Assembly: GCA_002255925.1 (NCBI GenBank)
Contig: NKIH01000002.1
Span: forward strand, 620,001 to 684,000
Length of the DNA: 64,000 nucleotides
Source of the DNA: Burkholderiales bacterium PBB6
Lineage (GTDB): Bacteria; Pseudomonadota; Gammaproteobacteria; Burkholderiales; Burkholderiaceae_C
Reading direction: 5' to 3'
Made by a program: the position numbers and the translations under genes
Notes under the pieces: generated by a model
Databases searched by the model: none
Told to the model about the DNA's origin: nothing
The model's input: the letters and a program-made list of their open reading frames with translations, nothing else
Part shown: positions 10,789-19,301 of the stretch, piece by piece
Numbering within the stretch: position 1 is the first letter of the stretch
How the letters are laid out: every line of letters starts with the position of its first letter

Positions 10789-11607
10789 CTACTTGCTCGT
10801 CGCCGTGCCCATGAAGGCGGCCTTGTGCCGCTCTACGATGGGAATGAGGGCAAGCTGCTTTTCGTAAGCGCCGGACGTCACGTATCTCAGCGTCAGGTCA
10901 TTGGCGTTGGAGTTGAACGAGAGAAATAGTCGGGCCCCTTCCTCACGCAGCTGTCGCTCCTCATCCTGCCATTGCGCAAGGTTGAAGTCTTTTGGGGCGA
11001 CACGGCGGAAGGCCTCGTCGCGCAGCAGTGCCAGCAGTTCAAGTCTGTCCACCTGGGCGTTCGAGCCCACCGACATGTGCTCGATCTGTTGGTCCTCCTC
11101 CCGCTTCACCCGAAGCGGGTCGGGCGCACCAACCACCGCCGGCGCGAGTGTCTTGGCAGTTCTGTAGATGTTGATCAACACCACGCTGCGCTTCAGGAAG
11201 GCCGTCTCCCGGTTGAGCCACTGCAGGCAGCCCGCATCGCAGAGCGATGACAGCGGTTCGTCGAACCCAGGAAGCTGGCGCGCGTAGATCGTTGCGATGA
11301 CGGTCTCCTTGCCCTTGAAGGCGGTCTGCATGTCGCCGCAGAACGAACTCATCAGTCGGGTGTACTCGGTCAGCGCTTCTTTGAGGACCTCCGGCTGGGA
11401 AGGCGCGGCTTTCAGGCGCTGGCCCCACCGCGCCACAAACAAGGGCCGCATCACGGCTCCGGCATAGGTTCCGCAGGTGTACTCGGCAACCAAGGGCGCC
11501 GGAAGAACCGCCGCGGCGACCTCGCCGATATCCGCGGCCGCTGCCTGCGTCATCGAGCTGGCCAGAGCCAGCGGCACGAGCTTGCAGAGTCTTTTCCACA
11601 CCTTCAC
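10789..11607 (-). CDS. hypothetical exported protein
   Basis: 272 residues, not recognised. The start GTG at 11607 is preferred: it has GGAG five bases upstream and gives a clean signal peptide (MKVWKRLCKL, then a Leu/Ala core, ending around TQAAAA, residues 20-25). The ORF extends 20 codons upstream to 11667 without a signal-like start. The mature part is mainly helical, with four cysteines (in EYTCGTY, SSFCGDM and SLCDAGC) that could form two disulfides in the periplasm. Beyond a region rich in charged helices (REEDQQIEHM, WQDEERQLREEGARLF) no domain is visible. It is convergent with the EcsC gene and has about 200 bases of upstream sequence shared with a divergent lipoprotein gene. Confidence 0.65.
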   Translation of the reverse strand: MKVWKRLCKLVPLALASSMTQAAAADIGEVAAAVLPAPLVAEYTCGTYAGAVMRPLFVARWGQRLKAAPSQPEVLKEALTEYTRLMSSFCGDMQTAFKGKETVIATIYARQLPGFDEPLSSLCDAGCLQWLNRETAFLKRSVVLINIYRTAKTLAPAVVGAPDPLRVKREEDQQIEHMSVGSNAQVDRLELLALLRDEAFRRVAPKDFNLAQWQDEERQLREEGARLFLSFNSNANDLTLRYVTSGAYEKQLALIPIVERHKAAFMGTATSK

Positions 11608-11804
11608 ATCTACTCCGGGTTTCGCCGGTGCCATCGTTTGGCACCGAGTCCAATCTTGCCACCGCATGACCTGATTCAGACTCGAACTGTGGGCGTCTGT
11701 CGCATGCGGTATACAGCGCCTTAAACGCCTGCCGTTTTCCCCGTCTGGCTGCGCGATAGACTCATCGCGCCCGTGGCCTTGCGGGCGATTTCAGGGAAGA
11801 ACTC

Positions 11805-12056
11805 TTGCTGCTGAATATGCTTGCCGCCCTGGCGCGAACCGTGATGCCCGCCGTGCTGGTGTCAGCCACCTTGACGGCCACCGTGCTGCTGACCGCCTGC
11901 GGCGCCGATGTGTCTGGCGCGGCCGCCACGGCGGCTGATCTGAAGGCGCGTGAGCTGCAGCAGGCCACCCAGCAGGAAACGCAGGTGCGCCAGAAGCTTG
12001 ACAGCGCCATGCAGGCCGCCGAGGCCGCCGCGTCGGCCGCTGCGCCGCGGCCGTGA
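11805..12056 (+). CDS. small putative lipoprotein
   Basis: 83 residues, not recognised. A hydrophobic N terminus ends in the lipobox LTAC (Cys 32), so the mature peptide would be about 52 residues anchored by lipid, mostly an Ala/Gln/Glu-rich helix likely to form a coiled coil (DLKARELQQATQQ onward) and ending in Ala/Pro. The start is TTG at 11805 with AGGGAAG at 11792-11798; the in-frame ATG at 11817 is further from the ribosome site than is usual. It resembles in general shape small structural envelope lipoproteins, but I can assign no family. It is divergent from the exported-protein gene and convergent with the next lipoprotein. Confidence 0.6.
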   Translation: MLLNMLAALARTVMPAVLVSATLTATVLLTACGADVSGAAATAADLKARELQQATQQETQVRQKLDSAMQAAEAAASAAAPRP

Positions 12057-12080
12057 GCCGCGAGGTACCCGCGGGAGCGC

Positions 12081-12096
12081 CAGGCAGTTCTGCCTG
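12081..12096. repeat. short perfect inverted repeat between convergent lipoprotein genes
   Basis: CAGGCAG-TT-CTGCCTG, a perfect 7-bp dyad with a 2-base centre in the 83-base convergent gap. It may be a weak terminator hairpin for both genes; no T run. Confidence 0.35.
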
Positions 12097-12139
12097 ACGA
12101 CGAACGAGTGTTGCCACGAGCGGAGCAGCAGAGGCGGGC

Positions 12140-12739
12140 TCAGAGAATTTTCCTGTACGTCCCAGGCTCGAAACGCGCAGCGCGCAGGTTCGCGAGAAAC
12201 TCAGTCGTAGCGGTAGCGTCGAGGTACTCAACGCAGACTTCTGGTTGGGACATGCTGACTGGGCGGAGCGGATATGCAGAACTCACAGGGCCGCCCACGA
12301 TCACTACCGCCGTGTTCGCGGTGGACAGCCAGTAGAGCAGCGTGGCCTCGAGGCCTGCAGGGGTGTGCGCTACCGCAACGACAGGCGGCCCGTATTTGCG
12401 CTCGAAGATTTCCAGGACGTCGCTTGGCCTGGCATAGGCGCGAACGACGATGCTGCGCACCTTGTCGTCAACAAGCGTCGCCGTGACCGTGGCGAAATGG
12501 TGCAGCAGCGTGTCCTCGCCAGTGTTCAGGCCATCGTGTTTGGAACGGGTGCAGATACGTTGCTCGACGAAGCATTGGAATCCCACCGCCTCGAGCTGCT
12601 TCGACGTGCTGCCGAACTTGATCGCCTTGAAACCGTCGGACGGAACCTCTCTGATGAAACATCCGGTCAAGGCGAATGCGGTGAGCAGTGCTGCAGCCTT
12701 GCGCCATGCTCGCGAGCCACGCACTGGTTTGCTGTTCAT
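12140..12739 (-). CDS. putative lipoprotein of unknown function
   Basis: 199 residues. ATG at 12739 has GAGGA about seven bases upstream; the frame 10 codons further out lacks a ribosome site. The signal sequence ends in the lipobox LTGC (Cys 27). The mature part starts with a pattern IKFGSTSKQLEAVGFQC, then a second cysteine in QRIC and KYGPPVV near residue 120. This shape (a G-S-x-x-x-(V/L) turn, paired cysteines and a late KYGxP) is seen in small proteobacterial envelope lipoproteins of unknown role; BamE-like folding is possible but is a guess. It is expressed alone, leftward, from the AT-rich region at 12819-12875. Confidence 0.62.
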   Translation of the reverse strand: MNSKPVRGSRAWRKAAALLTAFALTGCFIREVPSDGFKAIKFGSTSKQLEAVGFQCFVEQRICTRSKHDGLNTGEDTLLHHFATVTATLVDDKVRSIVVRAYARPSDVLEIFERKYGPPVVAVAHTPAGLEATLLYWLSTANTAVVIVGGPVSSAYPLRPVSMSQPEVCVEYLDATATTEFLANLRAARFEPGTYRKIL

Positions 12740-12818
12740 GAGACATCCTCGCAAGGCTGGCCGGTACACATCGTGTCACGCCGACAAGCTTAGTCGTTTT
12801 CGCCGCTGATTGTTATTT

Positions 12819-12875
12819 GACATAATATACATTGTCGTGCATTTGCAGATCATACAGACGGCGCGTATTGGTCAA
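12819..12875 (-). promoter_or_regulatory. AT-rich promoter/operator candidate upstream of the 12140-12739 lipoprotein
   Basis: On the minus strand TTGACC (plus positions 12870-12875) and TATGAT (12849-12854) form a -35/-10 pair with a short 15-base spacer. Just downstream lies an AT-rich dyad, GACA (12819-12822) and TGTC (12833-12836) flanking TAATATACAT, where an operator would sit. The run is strikingly AT-rich against its GC-rich surroundings. Confidence 0.4.
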
Positions 12876-12911
12876 GAACTCCACCCGTGAACCCGCCACC
12901 CGACCGGAGGC

Positions 12912-12944
12912 CAAAACGCAAAACGGACGCTCAAGGCGTCCGTT
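12912..12944 (-). terminator. intrinsic terminator of the small acidic protein gene
   Basis: Perfect 9-bp stem AACGGACGC (12922-12930) / GCGTCCGTT (12936-12944), loop TCAAG. On the minus strand it is followed by TTTTGCGTTTTGG. It sits 43 bases past the stop of the gene at 12987. Confidence 0.8.
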
Positions 12945-12986
12945 GTCGTGGGGTCTGGCGGGTGGCGGTCTGGTTCGTCGCGCGCA

Positions 12987-13214
12987 TCAGACCTCGCTGT
13001 CGTCTTCCAGGCACATGTCGATGTCGGCATCGATGTCGTTGTCGTAGGCATCCAGGTCGGACTGCGACACCTTCGGGATCAGCGGCTTGTCCAGCGGACG
13101 GCAGATGCGGCGTTGCAGGCCGCTCAGGCGCTCGGAGCGTTCAACGGCTTGAAGGATGGCCTCCGGGTTCATCATCATCATGAACGGGTTGGCTTGGCTG
13201 TGGGTCTGACGCAT
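12987..13214 (-). CDS. small acidic conserved hypothetical protein
   Basis: 75 residues, no domain name. It has a Met-rich N terminus (PFMMMMNPEAILQAVERSE), a central conserved-looking stretch ERLSGLQRRICRPLDKP with one cysteine, and a strongly acidic tail (DAYDNDIDADIDMCLEDDSEV). I recall similar 60-80 residue proteins with the pattern NP-x-x-(M/L)-x-NPE...RxCRPLDKPLIP in Burkholderiales, none characterised. It has its own terminator downstream, and GGAG lies 6-9 bases before the ATG on the minus strand (plus CTCC at 13221), supporting a real gene. A 163-base gap precedes it. Confidence 0.72.
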   Translation of the reverse strand: MRQTHSQANPFMMMMNPEAILQAVERSERLSGLQRRICRPLDKPLIPKVSQSDLDAYDNDIDADIDMCLEDDSEV

Positions 13215-13377
13215 GGTGGTTTCTCCGGTGTTGGCTCCGGTGCGGAACCCATGGAAGCCACTGTAGGCGCCAGATGATAGAAACCGTAGTCAGCCCTGAG
13301 ACAAACGGCGTGTCAGAAACATTCCTACACACGCGTCAGGTTGCTGGGCAGAGGCAGGCGCTTCATGCCCCACCACA

Positions 13378-14037
13378 TCATTTCGGGCTGGCGCTCGCTT
13401 TGGCTGCGCGGTCGAGTTGTGCAGCCAGGCTGTCACGTCCGACAGAGCGCGCGAAGTCCGCAGCCGTCAGCCCCTGCTCGTTGCGAGCGACCGGGCTGGC
13501 GCCGGCCTTCAGCAAGGCCAGTGCTGATTCGTCTGAGCCGTAGCGCGCGGCCATCATCAGTGGCGTGCTGCCGTTGGGCGATTTCGCCTCGATGTCCGCC
13601 TTCTGTGCGAGCAGCAACTGCACGGCTTCGGCGCTGCCGCCCGTGCCGGCGTAATGCAGCGGCGTCCAACCGGTCTTGTTGATACTGGCGCCCTGCTTGA
13701 TCAGCGCGTTCATGGCGCCGATGTTCTGGCGCAGCGCGGCCATCATCAAGGGCGTTTCGCCGACGTCGTTGGTGGCGTTCACGTTGATGCCGGGCATGGC
13801 CAGCAACGCATTGAAGACGTTGGGCGAGCCGTCGCGCAGCGCCAGGTAGAGGGCGTAGTGGCCTTGCTCGCTTCGCACGTTCGGATCCAGGCCTGCCTTG
13901 ACCAGATCCACCACCATCGGTGCGCGGTCGATGTTCACTGCGCGGAAGAAGTCGACCGAAGGTGCGGCATGCGCGCAGGCACCCAGCCAGAGGCTGGCGC
14001 TGATCAGGCCGATGGCCAGGGCGGGACGAAAGGTCAT
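13378..14037 (-). CDS. ankyrin-repeat envelope protein
   Basis: 219 residues. AAGGA lies nine bases before ATG 14037; the ATG three codons earlier overlaps that ribosome site and is unlikely. The signal peptide ends either as lipobox LGAC (Cys 20) or at AHA (residue 23), so it is exported, either as a lipoprotein or free in the periplasm. About four to five ankyrin repeats follow, with the hallmarks GHYALYLALRDG, GETPLMMAALRQN, GWTPLHYAGTGGS and GSTPLMMAARYGS at about 33-residue spacing. It would serve as a protein-binding scaffold. It lies 15 bases after the tatD stop and probably ends the mltG-tmk-holB-pilZ-tatD operon. Confidence 0.88.
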   Translation of the reverse strand: MTFRPALAIGLISASLWLGACAHAAPSVDFFRAVNIDRAPMVVDLVKAGLDPNVRSEQGHYALYLALRDGSPNVFNALLAMPGINVNATNDVGETPLMMAALRQNIGAMNALIKQGASINKTGWTPLHYAGTGGSAEAVQLLLAQKADIEAKSPNGSTPLMMAARYGSDESALALLKAGASPVARNEQGLTAADFARSVGRDSLAAQLDRAAKASASPK

Positions 14038-14052
14038 GGGGCTCATTCCTTG

Positions 14053-14838
14053 TCAGTGTGGAACAGACACGGCAAACAGATGTTCGAAATTGCGGGTCGT
14101 CGCGGCAGCAACTTCCTCGATGGCGAGGCCCTTCACACGGGCAATTTCTGCGGCCACGTGCGGCACCCAGGCCGGGCTGTTGGTCTTGCCGCGGTACGGC
14201 ACCGGCGCCAGATACGGGCTGTCGGTTTCGATCAGCAATCGGTCCAGCGGCACCATGCGGGCCACGTCGCGCAAGTCCTCGGCGTTCTTGAAGGTGAGGA
14301 TGCCCGACAACGAAATGTAGAACCCCATGTCGAGCGCGGCACGGGCCACCTCGCGGGTTTCGGTGAAGCAATGGAAGACGCCGCCCACCTCTTCAGCGCC
14401 CTGCTCTTTCAGCACGCGCAAGGTGTCGTCACTCGACGAGCGGGTGTGGATGATCAGCGGCAGTCGGGTTTCGCGTGCGGCCTGCACATGCACGCGCAAG
14501 CGGTCGCGCTGCCATTCCATGTCGGCCACGCTGCGGCCGTTGAGGCGGTAGTAGTCCAGGCCGGTTTCACCAATGGCGATGACCTTGTCGTCATTGGCCA
14601 GGGCCACCAGTGTGGCCACGTCGGGCTCGGCCAGGCCTTCGGTGTCGGGGTGCACACCCACGCTGGCCCACAGGTTGGCATGTGCGCGCGCCAGGGCCAC
14701 CACGTCGGGGCATTCTTCCAGCGTGGTGCTGATGCACAGTGCACCCAGCACCTTGGCCTGGGCCATGTCCGCCAGGATGGCGTCGAGCCGCGTGTGCAGC
14801 TCCGGAAAAATCAGATGGCAGTGGGAATCGACAAACAT
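14053..14838 (-). CDS. TatD-family metal-dependent hydrolase (YcfH type)
   Basis: 261 residues; TIM-barrel amidohydrolase-fold nuclease. SHCHL (residues 5-9) gives the first metal histidines; VGVHPD, IGETGLDYYR, IIHTRS, HCFT and ETDSPYL follow in family order. Members of this branch act as 3'-5' DNA exonucleases or D-aminoacyl-tRNA deacylases; the substrate here is not known. It is located in the mltG-tmk-holB-pilZ operon, where E. coli also has ycfH after holB. Confidence 0.93.
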   Translation of the reverse strand: MFVDSHCHLIFPELHTRLDAILADMAQAKVLGALCISTTLEECPDVVALARAHANLWASVGVHPDTEGLAEPDVATLVALANDDKVIAIGETGLDYYRLNGRSVADMEWQRDRLRVHVQAARETRLPLIIHTRSSSDDTLRVLKEQGAEEVGGVFHCFTETREVARAALDMGFYISLSGILTFKNAEDLRDVARMVPLDRLLIETDSPYLAPVPYRGKTNSPAWVPHVAAEIARVKGLAIEEVAAATTRNFEHLFAVSVPH

Positions 14839-14902
14839 GGTGCAGTTCGGCCTGCGGGTGCGGCCAACGCCGCCGTGGCGGCCCTGCCCTTGCGCGGCCT
14901 TC

Positions 14903-15295
14903 TCAGATGGTCTGGGTCGGCTTGGAAGACGAGATCGAGGTGCCCAGGATCTCTTCGATGCGGATCTTCAATTGCCGGGTCTTTTCGTCCGCCGGGAAAC
15001 GCACACCAACGCCCTGGGTGCGGCCACCGGACGTGTTGGGCGGCGTGATCCAGCCCACCTTGCCCGCCACCGGGTAGCGTTGCGGGTCGCCCGGCAGTGA
15101 GAGCAGCAGGTAGATGTCGTCACCCAGCTGGTACTCGCGGGTCGACGGCACGAACAGGCCGCCGTCGGCAAACAATGGGACGTAGGCGGCATACAGCGCG
15201 CCCTTTTCACGGAACACCAATTGAATGACGCTGGGGCGGCTGCTGGGGGTCGGTGCTGCGCCGCCGGCGCCACTTCGATTGTCTTGATCGCTCAT
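14903..15295 (-). CDS. pilZ: PilZ-domain protein (type IV pilus PilZ type)
   Basis: 130 residues with one PilZ domain (about 20-115) after a Gly/Ser/Pro-rich N terminus. GKVGWITP and QGVGVRFP are typical of the type IV pilus PilZ. This subtype lacks the RxxxR cyclic-di-GMP binding motif at the start of the domain; here the region reads IQLVFREKGALY with no such motif, so it probably does not bind the nucleotide itself. It is needed for pilus assembly in Pseudomonas and Xanthomonas. The start overlaps the holB stop (ATGA). The holB-pilZ-tatD order is the same in Pseudomonas. Confidence 0.9.
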   Translation of the reverse strand: MSDQDNRSGAGGAAPTPSSRPSVIQLVFREKGALYAAYVPLFADGGLFVPSTREYQLGDDIYLLLSLPGDPQRYPVAGKVGWITPPNTSGGRTQGVGVRFPADEKTRQLKIRIEEILGTSISSSKPTQTI

Positions 15296-16347
15296 GCGCG
15301 AAGTGTACCGATACGAGGCGATTTGGCTGTGGTTGAGCTTGTATGGCCGAGTAACGCTGCACGTCCTTGTCCCGCCAGCGCCTCAATCAGCAGCGGTGCC
15401 TGCCAAGGGTGATCGGCATGCCGCGACGTGCGCACCAGCGCGCGTTGCCAATCGATCAGCGCTTGCCAGTCGGGGCCGGCTTCCAGCGCGTCGGCGGGGA
15501 AGAACCGGGGCTCGGCGCCGGCAGTCAGTGCCATCACGTCATGGCAGATCAACTGCATGGCGCGCAGTGCGTCGGGCACCGCCATCGCGGCCCATACGCG
15601 CAGATCGCCCTGCACCATTTGCGCCGGCAGGCTGGCCCACATCGCGGCGTTCAGGCCCTGCGCAGCGAGCTGTGCGGCCGCCAGCGGTTCACCGCCGGCG
15701 GCGGCCAGCAGGATGTGCGCATCGGCATGCCCTTGCTGCTTCAACCAGGCCAGCGATGTCTCCATGTTCGGCGCAGTCAAGCGCACACGCTGGCAGCGGC
15801 TGCGGATGGTGGGCAGCAGTTTTTCCGGGTCGTCCACGCACAGCAGCAGGCGCATGCCGGCGGCCGGCTCTTCCAGCGTTTTCAGCAGCGCATTGGCCGA
15901 CACGGTGTTCATCGCATCGGCCGGGAACAGCACCAGCACCTTGCCCTGCCCTCGGCCGGAACTGGTGTGTGCCCAGTCGATGGCCTGGCGCACCTGCTCC
16001 ACGCGAATCTCGCGGCTCGGCTTGCGCTTGGATTTGCTGTCGCCGTCGCCGCCATCGGCGTCGCCATCACCGTCCGAGAACCACTTCAGGCTTTGCTGCA
16101 GCGCCTCAGGCAGTACCACCTTCAGGTCAGGGTGGCTGTGGGCCACGGCCAGGTGGCACGAAGTACAACGGTCACACGGGCCGGGCGCGCTTTCGCACAA
16201 CCAGGCCTGCGCGGCGCGCAGCGCCAACTCGAATTGGCCCGAGCCCGCGCCGCCGTGCAGGATGATGGCGTGGCCGCGTGATTCGTCGCGCAGCGCAGCC
16301 AGGGTGTCTTTCAACCAGGGCAGGTCATGTTCGTTGCGCATGCTCAT
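15292..16347 (-). CDS. holB: DNA polymerase III delta-prime subunit
   Basis: 351 residues; clamp-loader AAA+ subunit without ATPase activity. The P-loop is degenerate (HGGAGSGQ, residues 31-38, no Lys-Thr), as expected for delta-prime. The four zinc cysteines are Cys 51, 58, 61 and 64. An acidic/basic low-complexity insert (Gly/Asp-rich followed by KSKRKPS, about residues 90-110) is extra compared with E. coli. The sensor-1 stretch [12 protein letters not shown] is intact. Start and stop overlap tmk and pilZ by 4 bases each, so translation is coupled. Confidence 0.95.
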   Translation of the reverse strand: MSMRNEHDLPWLKDTLAALRDESRGHAIILHGGAGSGQFELALRAAQAWLCESAPGPCDRCTSCHLAVAHSHPDLKVVLPEALQQSLKWFSDGDGDADGGDGDSKSKRKPSREIRVEQVRQAIDWAHTSSGRGQGKVLVLFPADAMNTVSANALLKTLEEPAAGMRLLLCVDDPEKLLPTIRSRCQRVRLTAPNMETSLAWLKQQGHADAHILLAAAGGEPLAAAQLAAQGLNAAMWASLPAQMVQGDLRVWAAMAVPDALRAMQLICHDVMALTAGAEPRFFPADALEAGPDWQALIDWQRALVRTSRHADHPWQAPLLIEALAGQGRAALLGHTSSTTAKSPRIGTLRA

Positions 16348-16982
16348 GCCGGTGCGCCCCGGCGTGCCAGCACCCGTTCCGTCACAACCTTGAGCACGTC
16401 GGCTCGCACAGCGTCCAGCGTTTGTTGTGCATCGATCCGCACGAACCGGCTCGGGTCAGCCTCGGCGCGGGCCAGGTAGCCGGCGCGAACGCGGTCGAAG
16501 AACTGCGTGTCTTCCTGCTCCAGCCGGTCTGGTGCGCGTGCTGCTGAGCGACGCGCCGCAGCCACCGCCGGGGGCACGTCAAACCACAGTGTCAGGTCTG
16601 GTTGCAGGCCGTTCTGCACCCAGGTTTCGAGTTGAGTCAGCACCGCCAGATCAAAGCCGCGGCCGGCGCCCTGGTAAGCGAACGTGGCGTCAGTGAAGCG
16701 ATCGCACAGCACGGTCTGGCCTTGGGCCAGCGCCGGCACGATGCGGGTGCTGAGGTGGTCGCGGCGGGCGGCAAACACGAGCAAGGCTTCGGTCAATGCG
16801 TCCATCGGGCGGTGCAGAAACAGGCCGCGCAGCTCTTCGGCCAGCGGCGTGCCGCCCGGCTCACGCGTGAGCAGCAAGGGCAGTTCCGCCTGCCGCAGCA
16901 AGTCGGCCACGGCGTCGATGTGCGAGGACTTGCCGGCACCGTCGATGCCTTCAAAGCTGATGAAGCGTGCGGCGGTGCTCAT
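16344..16982 (-). CDS. tmk: thymidylate kinase
   Basis: 212 residues; phosphorylates dTMP to dTDP. P-loop [10 protein letters not shown] (11-20), DR motif in [18 protein letters not shown] and a lid region with [10 protein letters not shown] are present. Both gene ends overlap neighbours (mltG stop and holB start) by 4 bases. In E. coli the same order yceG-tmk-holB-ycfH is kept. Confidence 0.97.
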   Translation of the reverse strand: MSTAARFISFEGIDGAGKSSHIDAVADLLRQAELPLLLTREPGGTPLAEELRGLFLHRPMDALTEALLVFAARRDHLSTRIVPALAQGQTVLCDRFTDATFAYQGAGRGFDLAVLTQLETWVQNGLQPDLTLWFDVPPAVAAARRSAARAPDRLEQEDTQFFDRVRAGYLARAEADPSRFVRIDAQQTLDAVRADVLKVVTERVLARRGAPA

Positions 16983-17974
16983 CGACCACCTCGTTGGTAT
17001 TGGTTCACGGCGCGATTATGGTCGTCCAGGTGGTCGCTGAAGACGCTGGTGCCGTCCCCGCGGGCCACGAAATACAGCGCCTTGACGGCTGCCGGGCTGG
17101 CTGTGGCCTTGAGGGCATCGCGGCCGGGCATGGCGATCGGCGTCGGCGGCAGGCCGCGCCGCGTGTATGAGTTCCAGGGCGTGTCGGTTTGCAGATCGAC
17201 CTTGCGCAGGTTGCCGTCGAAGCGCTCACCCAGGCCGTAGATCACGGTCGGGTCACTCTGCAGCGGCATGCCGATGCGCAGCCGGTTGGTGAACACGGCG
17301 GCCACCTTGGCGCGGTCGGCCGCTGCGCCGGTTTCCTTCTCGACGACCGACGCCAGCGTCAGCAACTCGGCGGGTGATTTCAGCGGGGAGTCAGCTTGCC
17401 GGCCGGCCCAGGCGGCCTGCAGTTGCTGCTGCATCGCCTGGTGGGAGCGGCGCAGCACGGTCACGTCGCTCACGCCGCGGCTGTAGGCGTAGGTGTCGGG
17501 GAAGAGCCAGCCTTCGATGTGCTCGGCGCTGCTGCCCACCGCCGCCGCCACCTGGGCGTCGCTCATGGTGTCGATGGTGTGGCGCAGGTGTGGCGCCTTG
17601 ACGAGGGCTTCGCGCACCTGGCGGAAGTTCCAGCCTTCGATCAGACGCACGGTTTCCATGGTCTGGTCGCCGCGCACCATCTTGTCCAGCAACTCACGCG
17701 GTGTGATGCCGGTTTCCACCTCATAAGAGCCGGCACGAATGCGTCGCGCCTGGCCCGACAGCCGGAACCACTGGTACAGCGCTTCAGGGGAGGTTTCGAC
17801 GCCCGCCTGCACCCACAGCCGGGCGATGTCGCGGCTGCCCGTGCCGGGCTCGATCGATACCTCGACCGTGCCGGTGCGCAATGGCAAAGGCTGATGCAGC
17901 CACCAGGCGGCCACACCGGCCATAGCGCCGGCCAGCAACACGCAGATCGCCAGGAACTTGAAAAACCGTTTCAT
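16979..17974 (-). CDS. mltG: endolytic murein transglycosylase MltG
   Basis: 331 residues; inner-membrane enzyme that cuts nascent glycan strands and sets their length. A single transmembrane helix spans about residues 6-25, followed by a LysM-like subdomain and the YceG catalytic domain with [12 protein letters not shown] (catalytic Glu, as Glu 218 in E. coli) and [12 protein letters not shown]. It is first gene of the leftward operon, divergent from ygfZ with only 57 bases between starts, so the promoters must overlap. Confidence 0.95.
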   Translation of the reverse strand: MKRFFKFLAICVLLAGAMAGVAAWWLHQPLPLRTGTVEVSIEPGTGSRDIARLWVQAGVETSPEALYQWFRLSGQARRIRAGSYEVETGITPRELLDKMVRGDQTMETVRLIEGWNFRQVREALVKAPHLRHTIDTMSDAQVAAAVGSSAEHIEGWLFPDTYAYSRGVSDVTVLRRSHQAMQQQLQAAWAGRQADSPLKSPAELLTLASVVEKETGAAADRAKVAAVFTNRLRIGMPLQSDPTVIYGLGERFDGNLRKVDLQTDTPWNSYTRRGLPPTPIAMPGRDALKATASPAAVKALYFVARGDGTSVFSDHLDDHNRAVNQYQRGGR

Positions 17975-17994
17975 GGGCGGGAGATATGCGCGGG

Positions 17995-18025
17995 TTGCTG
18001 CTCAATCATGGGCCGCGATGATAAT
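17995..18025 (+). promoter_or_regulatory. possible ygfZ promoter giving a leaderless mRNA
   Basis: TTGCTG (17995-18000) and GATAAT (18020-18025) are -35/-10-like with a 19-base spacer. Transcription would begin about base 18032, the first base of the ygfZ ATG. No Shine-Dalgarno sequence precedes that ATG, which fits leaderless translation, but the long spacer weakens the case. Confidence 0.3.
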
Positions 18026-18031
18026 CGCCTG

Positions 18032-18958
18032 ATGATGCCGATTGCCTTGTCCCAGCTCTCTCCGTCCCCCTTCCCCACCGGCGTGCAGCGCCTGTCGGAG
18101 TGGGGTGTCATTCGCGCCCTGGGCGCTGACAGTGCCACGTTCCTGCAAGGCCAGTTGACGAACGACGTGCAGTCGATGGGTGCTGGCGATGTGCGCCTGG
18201 CTGCTTACTGCTCGGCCAAGGGCCGCATGCAGGCCAGCTTCGTGGTCTCGCGGCCGGCGCCTGATGAGTTTTTGCTGGCCTGCAGCGCCGACCTGTTGCC
18301 CACCGTGCTCAAGCGCCTGTCGATGTTCGTGATGCGCGCCCAGTGCAAGCTGACGGACGCCAGCGCTGATCTGGCCGTGTGGGGTGAAGTTGGCGGCGAA
18401 TTGGCCGCGCAAGCGGCTTCATTTGACGCTGCCAGCGGCGTGCACCGTCTGCGCCTGGCTTCGGTGCTGGGCCTGGCCCGCCACCTGTGCCTGGTGCCCA
18501 CGGGCGTGGTGCCTGACGCCCCTGCACTACCCGAGGGCGCCTGGGGCTGGCTGGAAGTGGGCAGCGCGGTGCCCCGCGTGGTGGCCGCCACGGCTGAGGC
18601 GTTTGTGCCCCAGATGGTGAACCTGGAGGTGGTGGGCGGCGTGAGCTTCAAGAAGGGCTGCTACCCCGGCCAGGAAGTGGTGGCACGCAGCCAGTACCGC
18701 GGCACGCTGAAGCGGCGCGGTGCGCTGCTGGTGGGTGATGCGGCCCTGGCGCCGGGCCAGGAGGTGTTTCACAGCGCCGACCCGGGCCAGCCCGCGGGTA
18801 CCGTCGCCCTGTCTGCACAATTTGGTGGCCGGCACCTGGCGCTGGTGGAGTTGAAACTGGCGGCGCTGGAAGGCGGCACGCTGCACCTTGGCAGCGCAGA
18901 GGGCGCCGCATTGAGCAGCGTGGCCCTGCCCTACGAGATCCCGGCAGAAGCGCCATGA
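18032..18958 (+). CDS. ygfZ: folate-binding YgfZ/GcvT-like Fe-S maintenance protein
   Basis: 308 residues; tetrahydrofolate-dependent factor that helps make or repair some Fe-S enzymes, including the tRNA thiomethyltransferase MiaB in E. coli. The signature KKGCYPGQEVVAR is present (Cys is functionally essential), along with LQGQLTNDV near the N terminus. Two adjacent ATGs (18032, 18035) and an in-frame ATG at 18008 are possible starts; none has a good ribosome site. The frame runs open far upstream, antisense to mltG, which is not coding. It is followed by the DUF4936 gene after 37 bases. Confidence 0.92.
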   Translation: MMPIALSQLSPSPFPTGVQRLSEWGVIRALGADSATFLQGQLTNDVQSMGAGDVRLAAYCSAKGRMQASFVVSRPAPDEFLLACSADLLPTVLKRLSMFVMRAQCKLTDASADLAVWGEVGGELAAQAASFDAASGVHRLRLASVLGLARHLCLVPTGVVPDAPALPEGAWGWLEVGSAVPRVVAATAEAFVPQMVNLEVVGGVSFKKGCYPGQEVVARSQYRGTLKRRGALLVGDAALAPGQEVFHSADPGQPAGTVALSAQFGGRHLALVELKLAALEGGTLHLGSAEGAALSSVALPYEIPAEAP

Positions 18959-18995
18959 TCGGGTGATTCAACACCGCCACCAGCAGTGACACGGC

Positions 18996-19301
18996 ATGAA
19001 CAGGCATTGGTTCATCTATTACAGGGTTAACCCTGATGATTTGGCCACTGCGGTGGCCGAAGTGAGTGAGTTCCAGGCCGTTTTGAAGCAGCGGTTCCCG
19101 GGTTTGCAGGCGACATTGATGCGTCGGCCAGAGCCCCGGGACGACGGCCTGATCACCTTGATGGAAACCTACGCCGTGGAAGCCACACCGCTGGAAAACG
19201 CACCAACCGATTGGCCACGCATCGTGGAGTTGGCGGCCAGGCCGTTGGCCCCGCTTTTGCAAAGTGCTCGCCATGTCGAGGAGTTCGTGCCATGTGTCTA
19301 G
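18996..19301 (+). CDS. DUF4936-family protein
   Basis: 101 residues. It opens with HWFIYYRV, then a ferredoxin-like alpha/beta pattern with LMRRPEPRDDGLITLMETY, a good match to DUF4936, a family of short betaproteobacterial proteins of unknown function that usually follow ygfZ. No signal peptide. Its last 10 bases overlap the start of the NRDE gene, so the three genes ygfZ-DUF4936-NRDE are likely one transcript. The fold resembles monooxygenase-like ABM dimers, which is inference only. Confidence 0.82.
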   Translation: MNRHWFIYYRVNPDDLATAVAEVSEFQAVLKQRFPGLQATLMRRPEPRDDGLITLMETYAVEATPLENAPTDWPRIVELAARPLAPLLQSARHVEEFVPCV

